DNA from: Streptomyces clavuligerus
GTDB lineage: Bacteria > Actinomycetota > Actinomycetes > Streptomycetales > Streptomycetaceae
Direction of reading: 5' to 3'
DNA length: 64,000 nucleotides
Assembly (NCBI RefSeq): GCF_005519465.1
Contig: NZ_CP027858.1
Location: forward strand, 6,435,001-6,499,000
Below the pieces are notes generated by a model. It saw nothing but the letters and a program-made list of their open reading frames with translations, had not been told where the DNA came from and did not search any database. This document shows positions 37,080 through 44,546 of the stretch, piece after piece; within the stretch, counting starts at the first letter, position 1; each line of letters opens with the position of its first letter. A program made the position numbers and the translations under genes.

Positions 37080-38552
37080 TCACACCCAGCCGTGGATGAG
37101 GGTCGCCGCCTCGTCGAAGCCGATGCGTTCCGTGAGCCGTTCCTCCTTCGGGATGTAGGAGTGCGAGAACAGGCTGTAGACCCCACTCGAACCGACCGAC
37201 AGCAGATCCTTGAGCGGAGCGTTCAGCACGGTCTTCATATAGCTCTCGGACATACCGCCCCCGCTGAAGACATCGGCCGCGTAGAGCGTCCGTACCGCGT
37301 CCCCCGAACGCCCGAAGAACATCGGCGTTCCCGCGATCAGGCCCGCCGTGTCGACCTGTGCGACCCGGGCCGCCTCGGCGGGGTGCCCATGCCGGTCGAG
37401 AAGCGCGGTCCAGCCGTCCCTCAGCTGGGTGGTGTAGACGAGCGAACCCGGCCCCACCAGGGGCTTGACCCCCGCGTACAGCAGGACGCTCATACACAGC
37501 GCGACCGACGGGATGATCTCCTCGCGTTCCAGGTGGTCCCGGACGGCGGCGGGCTCCAGGGGCACGGTGAGGTGCCGGAAGCGCGGGTCCGCCGGTACCA
37601 GCTCCGACCCCTCGGCATAGAGGCGGAGGAGCCGGGGCCGGCCGGGGTACTTGCGCCAGAAGAAGTGGGTGCCCTTGTCGGCGGCCTCGTCCCAGGCGAC
37701 CACGACGCCCCGGAAGGCGTCCAGGACCTGCTGCCGGAACCCGGGGTCGAAGAGCGCGGCGGAGAGGAAGTTCTCCTCCGTGAGCAGTTCGAGAAGGCAC
37801 TCCCGGGCCACGTCCTCGGAGTTGGCGTAGAGCAACTCCGGGATGTCCCGGCGGAGTTCCCGGGCGAACAGCAGGGGCCAGGTGTGCCGCAGCGCGACGG
37901 CGAGCTGGTCGCGGTGACGGTCGGTGTGCGGGTGGTCGAGACCGTTGAGGAACCCCTGGTACTCGATCAGGAAGTCCTGGTCGTCGGGGGTGAAGCGGTC
38001 CCAGCGCCGGAGCGTGCGGAGCCGTTCCACGAAGTCGAAGGAGCGGACGCCCGTGTAGTACATCGCGTCACGGTGTTCCTTCGCCCGGAAGTAGGGGATC
38101 GTCTCCCCGCGGAACTGGAAGCCGTTGCGCATGTAATGGTTGCTCGGTGGCACATTGCTGCACGAGAACGTCACGATCGGCCGCCGGTCGCCGCCCCCCA
38201 CCAGCCGGTCCGCGTTGGCGATGATGTTGGTCCCCAGCAGCAGCGGATGGTTGAGGAGCTGATGGTGGTCCACGATGTTGATCGCGCGCACATCACGCGC
38301 GTCCACGGAGAGCCCCGCGGCGGCGGGCCCGAACGCCTGCCGCAGCACCCGCCGGACGGCGCGCGCGACGCCTTCCTGCCGCTCGGCGTGGACCGGGTCC
38401 ACCCAGGTCGGCTGGAGCCCCGCCGCGTACTCGCCCAGGGGCCTGTCGATCTCGAAGTACGGTGCCATGCTGGGCACGTACCGCCGGATCTGCCCCACGA
38501 TGGCGTCGAGGCTCGCCCTGATCCGTTCTTCGTCCATGTCCGCCTTCGTCAT
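37080..38552 (-). CDS. Unrecognised 490-residue protein of the hypEF cluster
   Basis: I do not recognise this protein. It is soluble, without signal peptide or membrane segments, and has the codon use of its neighbours. Possible functional segments are INIVDHHQLLNHPLLLGTNI (residues ~90-110, His-His and Asn rich), VTFSCSNVPPSNHYMRNGFQ (~128-147, one Cys) and FFGRSGDAVRTLYAADVFSG (~405-425). The start at 38552 has only a weak ribosome site and lies inside a 17-bp tandem repeat following hypF, suggesting coupling to it. It is the last gene of the leftward operon after the oxidase, hypE and hypF. It is probably a biosynthetic enzyme; this is inference from context only. Confidence 0.7.
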   Translation of the reverse strand: MTKADMDEERIRASLDAIVGQIRRYVPSMAPYFEIDRPLGEYAAGLQPTWVDPVHAERQEGVARAVRRVLRQAFGPAAAGLSVDARDVRAINIVDHHQLLNHPLLLGTNIIANADRLVGGGDRRPIVTFSCSNVPPSNHYMRNGFQFRGETIPYFRAKEHRDAMYYTGVRSFDFVERLRTLRRWDRFTPDDQDFLIEYQGFLNGLDHPHTDRHRDQLAVALRHTWPLLFARELRRDIPELLYANSEDVARECLLELLTEENFLSAALFDPGFRQQVLDAFRGVVVAWDEAADKGTHFFWRKYPGRPRLLRLYAEGSELVPADPRFRHLTVPLEPAAVRDHLEREEIIPSVALCMSVLLYAGVKPLVGPGSLVYTTQLRDGWTALLDRHGHPAEAARVAQVDTAGLIAGTPMFFGRSGDAVRTLYAADVFSGGGMSESYMKTVLNAPLKDLLSVGSSGVYSLFSHSYIPKEERLTERIGFDEAATLIHGWV

Positions 38553-38620
38553 CGCTCGGGGTCCGTCATCGCTCGGCCCTCGTCATCGCTCGGGCTCCGT
38601 CATCGGCCGGCCGTCGTCAT
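38547..38620. repeat. Five-copy 17-bp tandem repeat bridging hypF stop and next start
   Basis: CGTCAT recurs at 38547, 38564, 38581, 38598 and 38615, exactly every 17 bp, with related flanks (ATCGCTCGG). The hypF stop codon and the next gene's ATG both lie inside repeat units. Each unit places an ATG on the minus strand in a different frame. Confidence 0.9.
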
Positions 38621-40926
38621 CCGCCGACCCGGGCCGCGGCGACCATGGCCTGTCCCACGGAGAGCCCGCCGTCATTGGTGGGGATACGGCTGTGGGTGTA
38701 CACCCCGAGTCCGGCCCGGGTCAGCTCCTCCTCGACCCTGACCAGCAGATGCTGATTGAGGAACACACCGCCGCTGAGGACGGTGTCCGTCACCCCGCTG
38801 GAGTGCGACAGCCGCAGACAGACCTCCACCACCGCGCGCACCACACTCTCGTGGAACGTCCGGCTCACCCGCGCCGCGGAGCCGCCGGGGCCGGAGAGGT
38901 CCGACACCATCCCCTCCAGCCAGGGGCCGTGGTCGATGACGAGCCGGTCGTCCTCCTCCCGCAGCCGCACCGGCCAGGGCTCCACCGGGGTGTGGTCCCA
39001 GGCGATGAGCTGCTCCAGCTCGATGGCGGCCTGTCCCTCGTACCCCACCCGCCCGCACACGCCGAGCAGGGCGGAGCAGGCGTCGAACAGCCGTCCCATG
39101 CTGGAGGTCTCCGGCGCGTTCACCCCACGCGTGGCCATCTTCATCAGGACGCCGACCTCGAACGGGTCCCGCCGCCGCAGGAGGTCGAGCGGCAGGGTCG
39201 CGGCGTCGGCGCCGAAGTGCTGCGCCAGCAGGCCGATGGCGACCCGGTCGGGCTCCCGTACGGCCTTGTCGCCGCCCGGCAGCCGGAAGCGTGCCAGATG
39301 CGCCTTCCGCTCAAAGCCGCGGTAGTCGCCGATCAGGAACTCGCCTCCCCAGATGGTGCCGTCGGTGCCGTAGCCGGTGCCGTCGAAGACGACTCCTATC
39401 ACGGGCCGGTCCAGTCCGTTGTCCGCCATGCAGGAGGCCATATGGGCATGGTGGTGCTGGACTCCCACCAGCCGCACGTCCTGGCAGGAGGCGGCGTAGC
39501 GGGTGCTGTGGAAGTCGGGATGCAGATCGTGGGCGACATACCGCGGCGTCACACCGAAGACGGAGCGCAGATGCGCGATCGTGTCGGCGAAGAACCGCTG
39601 GTTGCCGAGGGACTTGAGGTCGCCGATGTGCTGGCTGACATAGAGGTTGTCGCCGCTGCCGAGACACACGGTGTTCTTGAGTTCCGCGCCGAGCGCCAGG
39701 ACGGGCGGCACCGGGAAGGGGGCCGGTACCGGGTCGGGGACATAGCCGCGGGCCCGCCGGACGAAGGTGACCTTCGGTTCGACCGTGCTGTGCACGACCC
39801 GGGCGATCGAGTCGTCCACCCGCATATGGATCTCGCGGTCGTGCACCAGGAAGGCGTCGGCCAGGCCCCGCAGTCCGCGCAGCGCCTCCTCCTCGGTACG
39901 GGCCATCGGCTCGTCCGGCGCGTTGGCGCTGGTCGCGATCAGGACCGGGCCGGCGGCGGCGAGGAGGAGATGCTGGAGGGGCGTGGCCGGCAGCATGAGC
40001 CCCAGCGTGGCGGAGCCCGGCGCGACACCGGGCGCGAGCGAGCTGTCCGGCCGGGCCCGGAGCAGCACGATCGGGCGTCCGGGGGACTCCAGGAGGCGCC
40101 GCTCCCGGTCGTCGAGCACGGTGTACTCCGCGGCGGTCGCGCTGTCCCGTACGAGCAGCGCGAACGGCTTGCTGCTGCGCTCCTTGCGCGCCCGCAGCTC
40201 GGCTGTCGCGGCGGGGCTGCGCGGATCGGCCATGAGCTGGTAGCCGCCGAGTGCCTTGACCGCCAGGATGTGCCCGTCCCGCAGCAGGCCGGCGGCGGTG
40301 GCCACGGGGTCGGCGGTACCGGCGTCGGAGCCGTCCGGCAGCAGCAGCCGGACCTGCGGGCCGCAGGACCAGCAGGCGGTGGGCTGGGCGTGGAAGCGCC
40401 GGTCCGCGGGGGACTCGTACTCGGCCCGGCACTCCGGGCACATGGCGAAGTCCGCCATGGTGGTCTTCGGGCGGTCGTAGGGGAGTCCGCGGATGATGCT
40501 GTACCGCGGTCCGCAGTCGGTGCAGTTGAGCAGGGGGTAGCGGTGGCGCCGGTCGGCCGGGTCGAAGAGTTCCCTGGCGCAGTCGGCGCACACATGGCTG
40601 TCCGGAGTGACCAGGGCTCCGGCCCCGCTCTCCGCTGTGCTGTGCCGGACGGTGAAGGAGGAGGTCCAGTCGCGCACCGGCTCCTCGGCGACCACGGCGC
40701 AGGTGTCGACGCGGGCCAGTCCGGGCAGCCGCTTCAGCAGCGCCTCGCCGAACAGGTCGGCCGCCTCCCGCGGTCCCTCGACGCAGATCGTGACGCCCCG
40801 GGCGTCGTTGCGCACCCAGCCACCCAGCAGATGCTGGGTGGCCAGGCGGTACACATGGGGCCGGAAGCCCACGCCCTGCACGAAGCCCGTCACCTCGACG
40901 GTTCTGCGGACGGCGTCGGACGTCAT
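38617..40926 (-). CDS. hypF: HypF-type carbamoyltransferase, orphan
   Basis: 769-residue complete HypF. It has an N-terminal acylphosphatase domain (VTGFVQGVGFRPHVYRLA) and two zinc fingers (CADC...CTDC and CPEC...CWSC). A YrdC-like nucleotide-binding domain contains KPFALLVRD and SANAPDEPMA. The C-terminal Kae1-like carbamoyltransferase domain has VQHHHAHMASCMADNG, DGTGYGTDGTIWGGEFL and LSGGVFLNQHL. HypF converts carbamoyl phosphate and ATP into carbamoyl-AMP and transfers the carbamoyl group to the C-terminal Cys of HypE. Its ATG overlaps the hypE stop by one base (TGATG). No hydrogenase or hypA-D genes are nearby, which is the key oddity. Confidence 0.94.
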   Translation of the reverse strand: MTSDAVRRTVEVTGFVQGVGFRPHVYRLATQHLLGGWVRNDARGVTICVEGPREAADLFGEALLKRLPGLARVDTCAVVAEEPVRDWTSSFTVRHSTAESGAGALVTPDSHVCADCARELFDPADRRHRYPLLNCTDCGPRYSIIRGLPYDRPKTTMADFAMCPECRAEYESPADRRFHAQPTACWSCGPQVRLLLPDGSDAGTADPVATAAGLLRDGHILAVKALGGYQLMADPRSPAATAELRARKERSSKPFALLVRDSATAAEYTVLDDRERRLLESPGRPIVLLRARPDSSLAPGVAPGSATLGLMLPATPLQHLLLAAAGPVLIATSANAPDEPMARTEEEALRGLRGLADAFLVHDREIHMRVDDSIARVVHSTVEPKVTFVRRARGYVPDPVPAPFPVPPVLALGAELKNTVCLGSGDNLYVSQHIGDLKSLGNQRFFADTIAHLRSVFGVTPRYVAHDLHPDFHSTRYAASCQDVRLVGVQHHHAHMASCMADNGLDRPVIGVVFDGTGYGTDGTIWGGEFLIGDYRGFERKAHLARFRLPGGDKAVREPDRVAIGLLAQHFGADAATLPLDLLRRRDPFEVGVLMKMATRGVNAPETSSMGRLFDACSALLGVCGRVGYEGQAAIELEQLIAWDHTPVEPWPVRLREEDDRLVIDHGPWLEGMVSDLSGPGGSAARVSRTFHESVVRAVVEVCLRLSHSSGVTDTVLSGGVFLNQHLLVRVEEELTRAGLGVYTHSRIPTNDGGLSVGQAMVAAARVGG

Positions 40927-41948
40927 CAGCAGAGCCTCGGCAACTGGGCCCCGTACAGCAGCTCGACGGTGGAGACGCGGCCGTCCGCGCCGGTCATCCG
41001 GACGGTACCGGCCCCACCGGCGTCCGCACCGGCGACAACCTCCCCGACCACCGCGGCCCGCGCGCACTCCGGATGGGCGTGCAGGGCCTTGAGGGCGGCC
41101 TCCGTCTCCTCGGCCGCGACGACCAGACAGAGATTGCCCTCGTTGGCCAGGTACATCACGTCCACACCGAGCATGTCCGCCGCCATGGCCGTCTCCGGCC
41201 GGATCGGCAGAACCGATGCGTCCAGCTCGATGGCGACGGCCGACGCCTGGGCGAACTCGTTGACGACCGTGCCGAGTCCGCCGCGGGTGATGTCCCGGAT
41301 GCAGCGCACCCCGTCCCCGCAGATGTCGAGGACGTCCGCGATGACATGGCTGAGCACCGCGCAGTCGCTGTGGACGCGCTGCTCGAACCCCAGCCCCTCG
41401 CGCAGCGAGAGGATATGGATGCTGTGGTCGCCGAGGAAGCCCGTGACGATGACCCGGTCACCGGCCCTCAGCGCCCGGCTGGAGAGGGTGAACGGACGCT
41501 CCAGCACCCCCACACCCGTGGTGTTGAGGAAGATCCCGTCCGCCTCCCCGCGCCGGACGACCTTGGTGTCACCGGCCACGATCTTCACCTCCGCGGCGAT
41601 GGCGGCATCCCTGACGGAGCGCAGGACACGGCGGAGGTCCGCCAGCGCGAAACCCTCCTCCAGCACGACGGCCAGGGTGAGATAGAGCGGCCGGGCACCG
41701 CTCACCGCGAGGTCGTTGACCGTACCGGCGACGGCGATCTTGCCGATGTCGCCGTTGCCGAAGAAGACCGGGTCGACCACGAACGAGTCGGTCGTCATCG
41801 CGATGCGCGGGCCGGGAAGCTCCAGCAGCGCGCTGTCCTCCATCTCACCGATATAGGTGTCACCGAGTATCCCGGCGATGGTCCCGGAGATGAGCTCCTG
41901 GCTCATCCCGCCACCGGCTCCATGGTCAAGGACGACCTTGTCTGTCAC
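40926..41948 (-). CDS. hypE: HypE-type carbamoyl dehydratase (thiocyanate-forming), orphan
   Basis: 340-residue PurM/SelD-fold ATPase. It shows VLDHGAGGGMSQELI, the ATP site TDSFVVDPVFFGNGDIGKIAVAGTVNDLAVSGA (in parts), VAGDTKVV, RDITRGGLGTVVNE and the diagnostic C-terminal Cys in PRLC. In hydrogenase maturation this Cys accepts a carbamoyl group from HypF, and HypE dehydrates it with ATP to an S-cyano (thiocyanate) form. All these features are intact, so carbamoyl-to-cyano chemistry is expected. GTG at 41948 follows AGGAGAGG. It is coupled to hypF and 36 bp after the oxidase gene. Confidence 0.94.
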   Translation of the reverse strand: MTDKVVLDHGAGGGMSQELISGTIAGILGDTYIGEMEDSALLELPGPRIAMTTDSFVVDPVFFGNGDIGKIAVAGTVNDLAVSGARPLYLTLAVVLEEGFALADLRRVLRSVRDAAIAAEVKIVAGDTKVVRRGEADGIFLNTTGVGVLERPFTLSSRALRAGDRVIVTGFLGDHSIHILSLREGLGFEQRVHSDCAVLSHVIADVLDICGDGVRCIRDITRGGLGTVVNEFAQASAVAIELDASVLPIRPETAMAADMLGVDVMYLANEGNLCLVVAAEETEAALKALHAHPECARAAVVGEVVAGADAGGAGTVRMTGADGRVSTVELLYGAQLPRLC

Positions 41949-41984
41949 GTGCCAACCTCTCCTGCTCGCGGCGTTGTGGTCTGG

Positions 41985-42701
41985 TCAGGCGGCGGTGCCC
42001 GCGGGCTCGGCGAGGGCCTTGCCGAGCAGGGCGTCCCACCAGACCTCCATGATCTGGATCGCGTCCAGACCGCCCTGGCGGACCACCTCCCGGTCGATCG
42101 CCTCGCCCTCGGTGAACGTGGCACCGGTCTGGTCGAGGTCCACGAACGCGGCCAGGCCGTCCTTGTGGCCCTGCTCCACCCCGTCCTCCAGGTGGATGTC
42201 GTGGAAGCGCTTGATCAGGCTGCCCTCGTAGGGGAAGCCCCGGCGGTCGGAGATCTCGCGGCAGATCTCGAAGAGGACCTCGTGTTCAAAGATGGCGGCC
42301 GTCTCCGTCGCGTACAGCGCGCCGAGCGCGCGCGACGGGTCCGGGGCACACAGCGCCTCGACCTCCGCCAGGAAGGCGGTGGTGGCCGGGAACTCCACCC
42401 GCTGGTCCATATCGGTACCGACATTCAGCATGCCCTGTTTGTACATCGGGGCGTGGCCGTCCTCCTCGTCCACGTTCCGCTGGAGCTCCACCGAGACGCC
42501 GGGCTCCGCGAGCGTCCTGGTGCACTCCACGGCGGCCTGGAGCAGACCGCAGTTCGCGAAGGAGAACTGGTAGTGCTCCATGACCAGCCACTCCAGCGAC
42601 TCCGTGCTCGCGGTGGGCAGTTCCTTCAGGAGCTTGCTCTTCACCGCGCTGGTGAACGCGTCGTTCCGTTCGTCGATCTGCACCGAAAGACGCTCGGTCA
42701 T
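41985..42701 (-). CDS. Heme-oxygenase-like di-iron oxidase candidate (HDO superfamily)
   Basis: 238-residue all-helical protein resembling the TenA/CADD-like heme-oxygenase fold. Candidate metal ligands in the expected order are Glu42/His43 (VMEHYQFSF), Glu80-x2-His83 (DEEDGHAPMY), Glu133/Glu139 (TETAAIFEHE) and His167/His170 with His179 (RFHDIHLEDGVEQGHKDGL). Members of this superfamily oxidise amino acids or amines (N-oxygenation, C-C cleavage, nitrile formation) using a labile di-iron site. AGAGG precedes the ATG. First gene of the leftward operon; it faces the isochorismatase-fold gene across a palindrome-rich region. Confidence 0.8.
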   Translation of the reverse strand: MTERLSVQIDERNDAFTSAVKSKLLKELPTASTESLEWLVMEHYQFSFANCGLLQAAVECTRTLAEPGVSVELQRNVDEEDGHAPMYKQGMLNVGTDMDQRVEFPATTAFLAEVEALCAPDPSRALGALYATETAAIFEHEVLFEICREISDRRGFPYEGSLIKRFHDIHLEDGVEQGHKDGLAAFVDLDQTGATFTEGEAIDREVVRQGGLDAIQIMEVWWDALLGKALAEPAGTAA

Positions 42702-42816
42702 GGCATACCTCTGCTTTCTCGCTGGCACGAAGGATGGAGCAGGGCGTCAACTGGCCCGTTCTCAGCGCCGGATGGGCCAGCCGACTCGGGTCGGGCTCCG
42801 GCGTCCAGGAGACTAG

Positions 42817-42828
42817 TTATACGCATGA
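42817..42828. promoter_or_regulatory. Operator-like half-palindrome near the leftward promoter
   Basis: TTATACGCATGA, an imperfect copy of the perfect palindrome at 42895-42906; the two share ATACG(C/T)ATGAC as a direct repeat 78 bp apart. It overlaps a TATAAC sequence on the minus strand, about 115 bp before the oxidase start. Confidence 0.5.
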
Positions 42829-42845
42829 CAATCTGACAAGCACTC

Positions 42846-42870
42846 AAAGTCCCTTGTCTGCAAGGACTTT
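42846..42870. promoter_or_regulatory. Inverted repeat at the centre of the divergent region
   Basis: AAAGTCCCTTG, loop TCTG, CAAGGACTTT: a 10-bp stem with one bulged C, midway between the two operator-like sites. It could be a regulator site or a hairpin. Confidence 0.5.
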
Positions 42871-42884
42871 CAGGGGGAGACCCG

Positions 42885-42913
42885 TTGCAGTCCTTCATAC
42901 GTATGACTAATGT
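42885..42913 (+). promoter_or_regulatory. Promoter of the rightward operon with embedded palindrome
   Basis: TTGCAG (42885-42890), a 17-bp spacer, then TAATGT (42908-42913) form a housekeeping-type promoter. The perfect 12-bp palindrome TCATACGTATGA (42895-42906) lies within the spacer, an ideal position for repression. Confidence 0.55.
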
Positions 42914-42968
42914 CCTGGGCGTCGGGTGCCCCGCCCTGGCGCCCCCCGGACTTCACAACGGAAGTGAC

Positions 42969-43553
42969 ATGTCCCGATACGCGGTCCTGACCAACGACCT
43001 CCAGCGCGACCTGGTCGACAAGAACGAACAGCGCAAGGCCAACGTGGAACGGATGACTCCGGACTTTCTGCGCTTCCTCTCGGAGCTGCGGGAACTGGCG
43101 GTCCCGGTCATCCACCTCCAGCTCATCTATGACGAGGGCGACAAGAAGCTCGAACTCCACGACGGCCGCATCCCGGTGCTGAGAGGCACGCCCGGGGCGG
43201 AGCTGCTGCCGGAGTTCGTCCACCCCTCGGACGTCGTCATGGAGAAGAAGAAGGACAGCGGCTTCTTCGAGACAAAGCTCCACGAGTACCTGGAGGAGCA
43301 CGCGATCGACACCCTGATCATCACCGGGATGCAGGCCCAGGTCTGCATCCAGACCACCGCCGCCGACGCGCACTTCCGCGGCTACAACGTGGTCGTCCCC
43401 TCCGACGGCGTCGTCTCGACGCGGGACGAGGACCGGGTCAGGGCGCTGGAGTGGCTCGCCTCGTACTGCGCGGTGGTGACCCCGATGGCCGATGTGGTCG
43501 CCCGTGTCCGGGACGGGGCCGGGTTCGACTTCTCCGTCCAGGCACTGCCGTAG
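42969..43553 (+). CDS. Isochorismatase-family cysteine hydrolase
   Basis: 194-residue hydrolase of the isochorismatase/nicotinamidase fold. The catalytic triad is visible: Asp10 (LTNDLQRDLV), the Lys cluster 93-95 (VVMEKKKDSGFF) and Cys126 (GMQAQVCIQTTAADA). Members hydrolyse amides, ureido groups (ureidoacrylate, N-carbamoyl compounds) or the vinyl ether of isochorismate; the substrate is not predictable. ATG at 42969 follows CGGAAG; an open frame to 42885 is non-coding leader. First gene of the rightward operon, 32 bp before the ureohydrolase. Confidence 0.88.
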   Translation: MSRYAVLTNDLQRDLVDKNEQRKANVERMTPDFLRFLSELRELAVPVIHLQLIYDEGDKKLELHDGRIPVLRGTPGAELLPEFVHPSDVVMEKKKDSGFFETKLHEYLEEHAIDTLIITGMQAQVCIQTTAADAHFRGYNVVVPSDGVVSTRDEDRVRALEWLASYCAVVTPMADVVARVRDGAGFDFSVQALP

Positions 43554-43585
43554 CCGGGCCGGGACCACAGGGGAGAGGAACCTCA

Positions 43586-44500
43586 GTGCAGGAGCTGACG
43601 GAGCCGGGCGCCCGGGCCTGGAACGGCCTCGCCGTTCCGCGCGGCGCGGCGGAACAGCCGGACGTGGTCGTCATCGGGGTGCCCTTCGAGGGCGGCGCGG
43701 GCGGCGCGGGCGGCGCCTCGCTGGGCCCCGGCCGGGTGCGCGAGCTGTCGAACCGGCTGAAGACGACCGACCGGCGCGGCCGGGACGCCTCCCGGCTGCG
43801 CCTGCTCGACCGGGGGGACGTGGAGACCTGGCGCTTCGACCTGCCCCGGACGATCGACCATGTCCGGGAGGTCTACCGGTCGGTGTTCGACGAGGTCACC
43901 GCACCCGTGCTGACCTTCGGCGGCGACCACTCGCTCACCTACCCGATCGTCTGCTCCGCCGCCCGGGGCCGGGATCTGGGGCTGGTCTGGTTCGACGCCC
44001 ACCCGGATGTCCTCGACGGCTACCAGGGCTCCACCATCTCCCACGGCTCCCCGCTGCGGCGGATCGTCGAGGAGGGTGCCGTCGCCCCGGAGAACGTGCT
44101 GCTCGTCGGCACCCGCGCCTATGACGCGGGCGAGGTCGACTTCATCCGCGCGAACGGCATCAACGAGGTGCCCGCGGCGGCCTTCACGGACGACCCGGCC
44201 GGGGCCCGGCAGAGGTATCTGCGGCAGCTCGCGGAGATCTCCGGGCGCGTCGGCGCGTTCTATGTCACGGTCGACATCGATGTCCTGGACGCCTCCTGCG
44301 TCCCCGGCACCGGCACCCCGGTGGCGGGCGGGATCGGCAGCGGCGAGCTGCTGGGTCTGCTGGAGGGGCTTCCGGAGCCCGTACTCGCCTATGACATCGT
44401 GGAGTTCGCACCGAGCCATGACGTCGGCGGCATGACCGGGCACGCCGTCATGGCGATCACCACCGCCTTCCTGGCCCGTATCGCCGCCGCACGCGACTGA
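43586..44500 (+). CDS. Agmatinase/arginase-family ureohydrolase
   Basis: 304-residue binuclear manganese hydrolase. Metal motifs are complete: [21 protein letters not shown] and [17 protein letters not shown]. The motif [14 protein letters not shown] is agmatinase-like rather than arginase-like. The family removes urea from guanidino compounds (agmatine, guanidinobutyrate, guanidinopropionate, proclavaminate precursors), so a guanidino, amidino or formimino substrate is expected in the pathway. GTG at 43586 follows GGGGAGAGGAA. It is 46 bp before the ATP-grasp gene. Confidence 0.9.
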   Translation: MQELTEPGARAWNGLAVPRGAAEQPDVVVIGVPFEGGAGGAGGASLGPGRVRELSNRLKTTDRRGRDASRLRLLDRGDVETWRFDLPRTIDHVREVYRSVFDEVTAPVLTFGGDHSLTYPIVCSAARGRDLGLVWFDAHPDVLDGYQGSTISHGSPLRRIVEEGAVAPENVLLVGTRAYDAGEVDFIRANGINEVPAAAFTDDPAGARQRYLRQLAEISGRVGAFYVTVDIDVLDASCVPGTGTPVAGGIGSGELLGLLEGLPEPVLAYDIVEFAPSHDVGGMTGHAVMAITTAFLARIAAARD

Positions 44501-44546
44501 CCCGCGGCAGCCGTACGGGCCGCACGACCCTCTCAAGGAGATCACC

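Noticed and set aside
37080..41948. hypE and hypF as part of a [NiFe]-hydrogenase maturation operon
   Set aside because: No hydrogenase subunits and no hypA, hypB, hypC or hypD lie on either side; the neighbours are biosynthetic-type enzymes, an exporter and a LacI regulator.
40926..41948. HypE-like protein as selenophosphate synthetase (SelD) or ThiL
   Set aside because: The C-terminal Cys, the GAGGGMS opening and coupling to HypF identify HypE.
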